Shown one piece after another: positions 63,381 through 64,000 of a DNA stretch of 64,000 bases. Position 1 is the first letter of the stretch. Every line of letters begins with the position of its first letter. Source of the stretch: Epiperipatus broadwayi (taxonomy: Eukaryota > Onychophora > Udeonychophora > Euonychophora > Peripatidae). A model generated the notes under the pieces. It searched no databases. It had not been told where the DNA came from and was given only the letters and a program-made list of their open reading frames with translations. A program made the position numbers and the translations under genes. The stretch is taken from assembly GCA_028023455.1 (NCBI GenBank), contig JAQFVV010012442.1, positions 2,206,903-2,270,902 on the forward strand, read 5' to 3'.

Positions 63381-63832
63381 TATAAAAGACATTTTACGGG
63401 TTCATCCATGTTAAAAAAATTTTAATTATTGATATTCCAACATTTCGGCTTGGTCACACAAGTCATCCACTGGGTGGTAAAAAGTAGAAAGACAGTTGTA
63501 GAGGCACTAAAATCACTGATTTGAATAAATGTTAAGGTTCCACCAATAGCAAAAATGTTAAATTTAAGAATGTTTTTTATTGTATCAATAAGCGAGATGA
63601 TACATGCAAACTTCCTCCTATTTGGAAAGATTTTTTTTTAAAAAACATTTTTAAATTTAGCATTTTTGCCATTGATGCAACTTTAATGTTTATTCAAATC
63701 AGTGATTGTAGTGCCTCTACAACCGTCTTTCTACCTTTTACTACCCAGTGGATGACTTGTGTGACCAAGTTGAAATGGCGGAATATCAATAATTAAAATT
63801 TTTTTTAATACAGATGAACCCACAAAATATGT

Positions 63833-63840
<8 letters not shown>
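63381..63840. repeat. fold-back element, ~200-bp arms
   Basis: Left arm about 63381-63578 and right arm about 63639-63840 are diverged inverted copies around a 60-bp spacer, flanked on both sides by (TA)n. Both arms hold the hairpin motif GGATGA-CTTG-TGTGAC-CAAG followed closely by GAAA (plus strand 63750-63775), similar in layout to a hammerhead core but without the CUGANGA strand. The longest frames across it are meaningless. Confidence 0.8.
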
Positions 63841-63866
<26 letters not shown>

Positions 63867-63877
63867 CACAAAATATT

Positions 63878-63914
<37 letters not shown>

Positions 63915-64000
63915 TAACCTGGTCTTGTGCATCCTCACTTCAGAATAGTATACGATATGAAATAAAATGGGTTCTAGCTCAGTTAATAATTAATAAATAA

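Noticed and set aside
63745-63780. GGATGA-CTTG...CAAG-GAAA as a functional hammerhead
   Set aside because: The first core strand reads TGGATGA, not CUGANGA, and no cleavage triplet with stem I pairing is found.

Overview
This is a strongly AT-rich piece of eukaryotic, almost certainly metazoan (invertebrate) DNA made largely of transposable elements and simple repeats. I find no convincing host protein-coding gene, rRNA gene or canonical tRNA gene. Evidence for an invertebrate: a Ty3/gypsy-type LTR retrotransposon, LINE remnants, LTR promoters with a TATAAATAG box about 30 bp upstream of a TCAGTT initiator (arthropod-like), long (TA)n, (ATT)n and (TAG)n microsatellites, and several small repeats carrying hammerhead-type ribozyme cores. 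The species cannot be named from the sequence.

Layout. 1-11 kb: gene-poor DNA with two trinucleotide microsatellites and, near 7.1-7.4 kb, a tRNA-derived SINE-like repeat with a decayed hammerhead-like motif. 11.3-21.9 kb: a nearly intact 10.6-kb Ty3/gypsy element (2.1-kb LTRs, PBS, gag, a full-length protease-RT-RNase H-integrase ORF, polypurine tract) inserted in a (TA)n tract. 21.9-22.15 kb: a fold-back element with hammerhead-like cores in both arms. 22.2-27.7 kb: no genes; one promoter-like site. 27.7-33.5 kb: a non-autonomous LTR element (1.75-kb LTRs) with only a gag-like ORF. 33.5-34.0 kb: nested palindromes around (TA)n. 34.0-37.4 kb: a degenerate relative of the gypsy element whose LTR is present as a head-to-head 2.3-kb palindrome, followed by leader and truncated gag. 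38.6-41.1 kb: two LINE 3'-end fossils on opposite strands. 42.4-48.6 kb: a third, decayed non-autonomous LTR element; its left LTR carries a 179-bp insertion, absent from the right LTR and bounded by a 12-bp target duplication, that holds a complete hammerhead ribozyme. 48.6-60 kb: gene-poor DNA with large microsatellites. 59.96-60.77 kb: a tandem array of about 180-bp units ending in a perfect fold-back. 60.85-63.0 kb: a possible solo LTR on the minus strand. 63.4-63.84 kb: another fold-back element.

How things fit together. The only complete enzymatic machinery is the gypsy Pol, which could in principle serve its own RNA; the two gag-only elements would need Pol in trans from relatives. The most notable small-scale theme is (i) short repeats with hammerhead-type cores, one of them structurally complete and clearly a mobile insertion, and (ii) (TA)n tracts that serve both as insertion sites and as centres of perfect palindromes made from copies of adjacent element ends.
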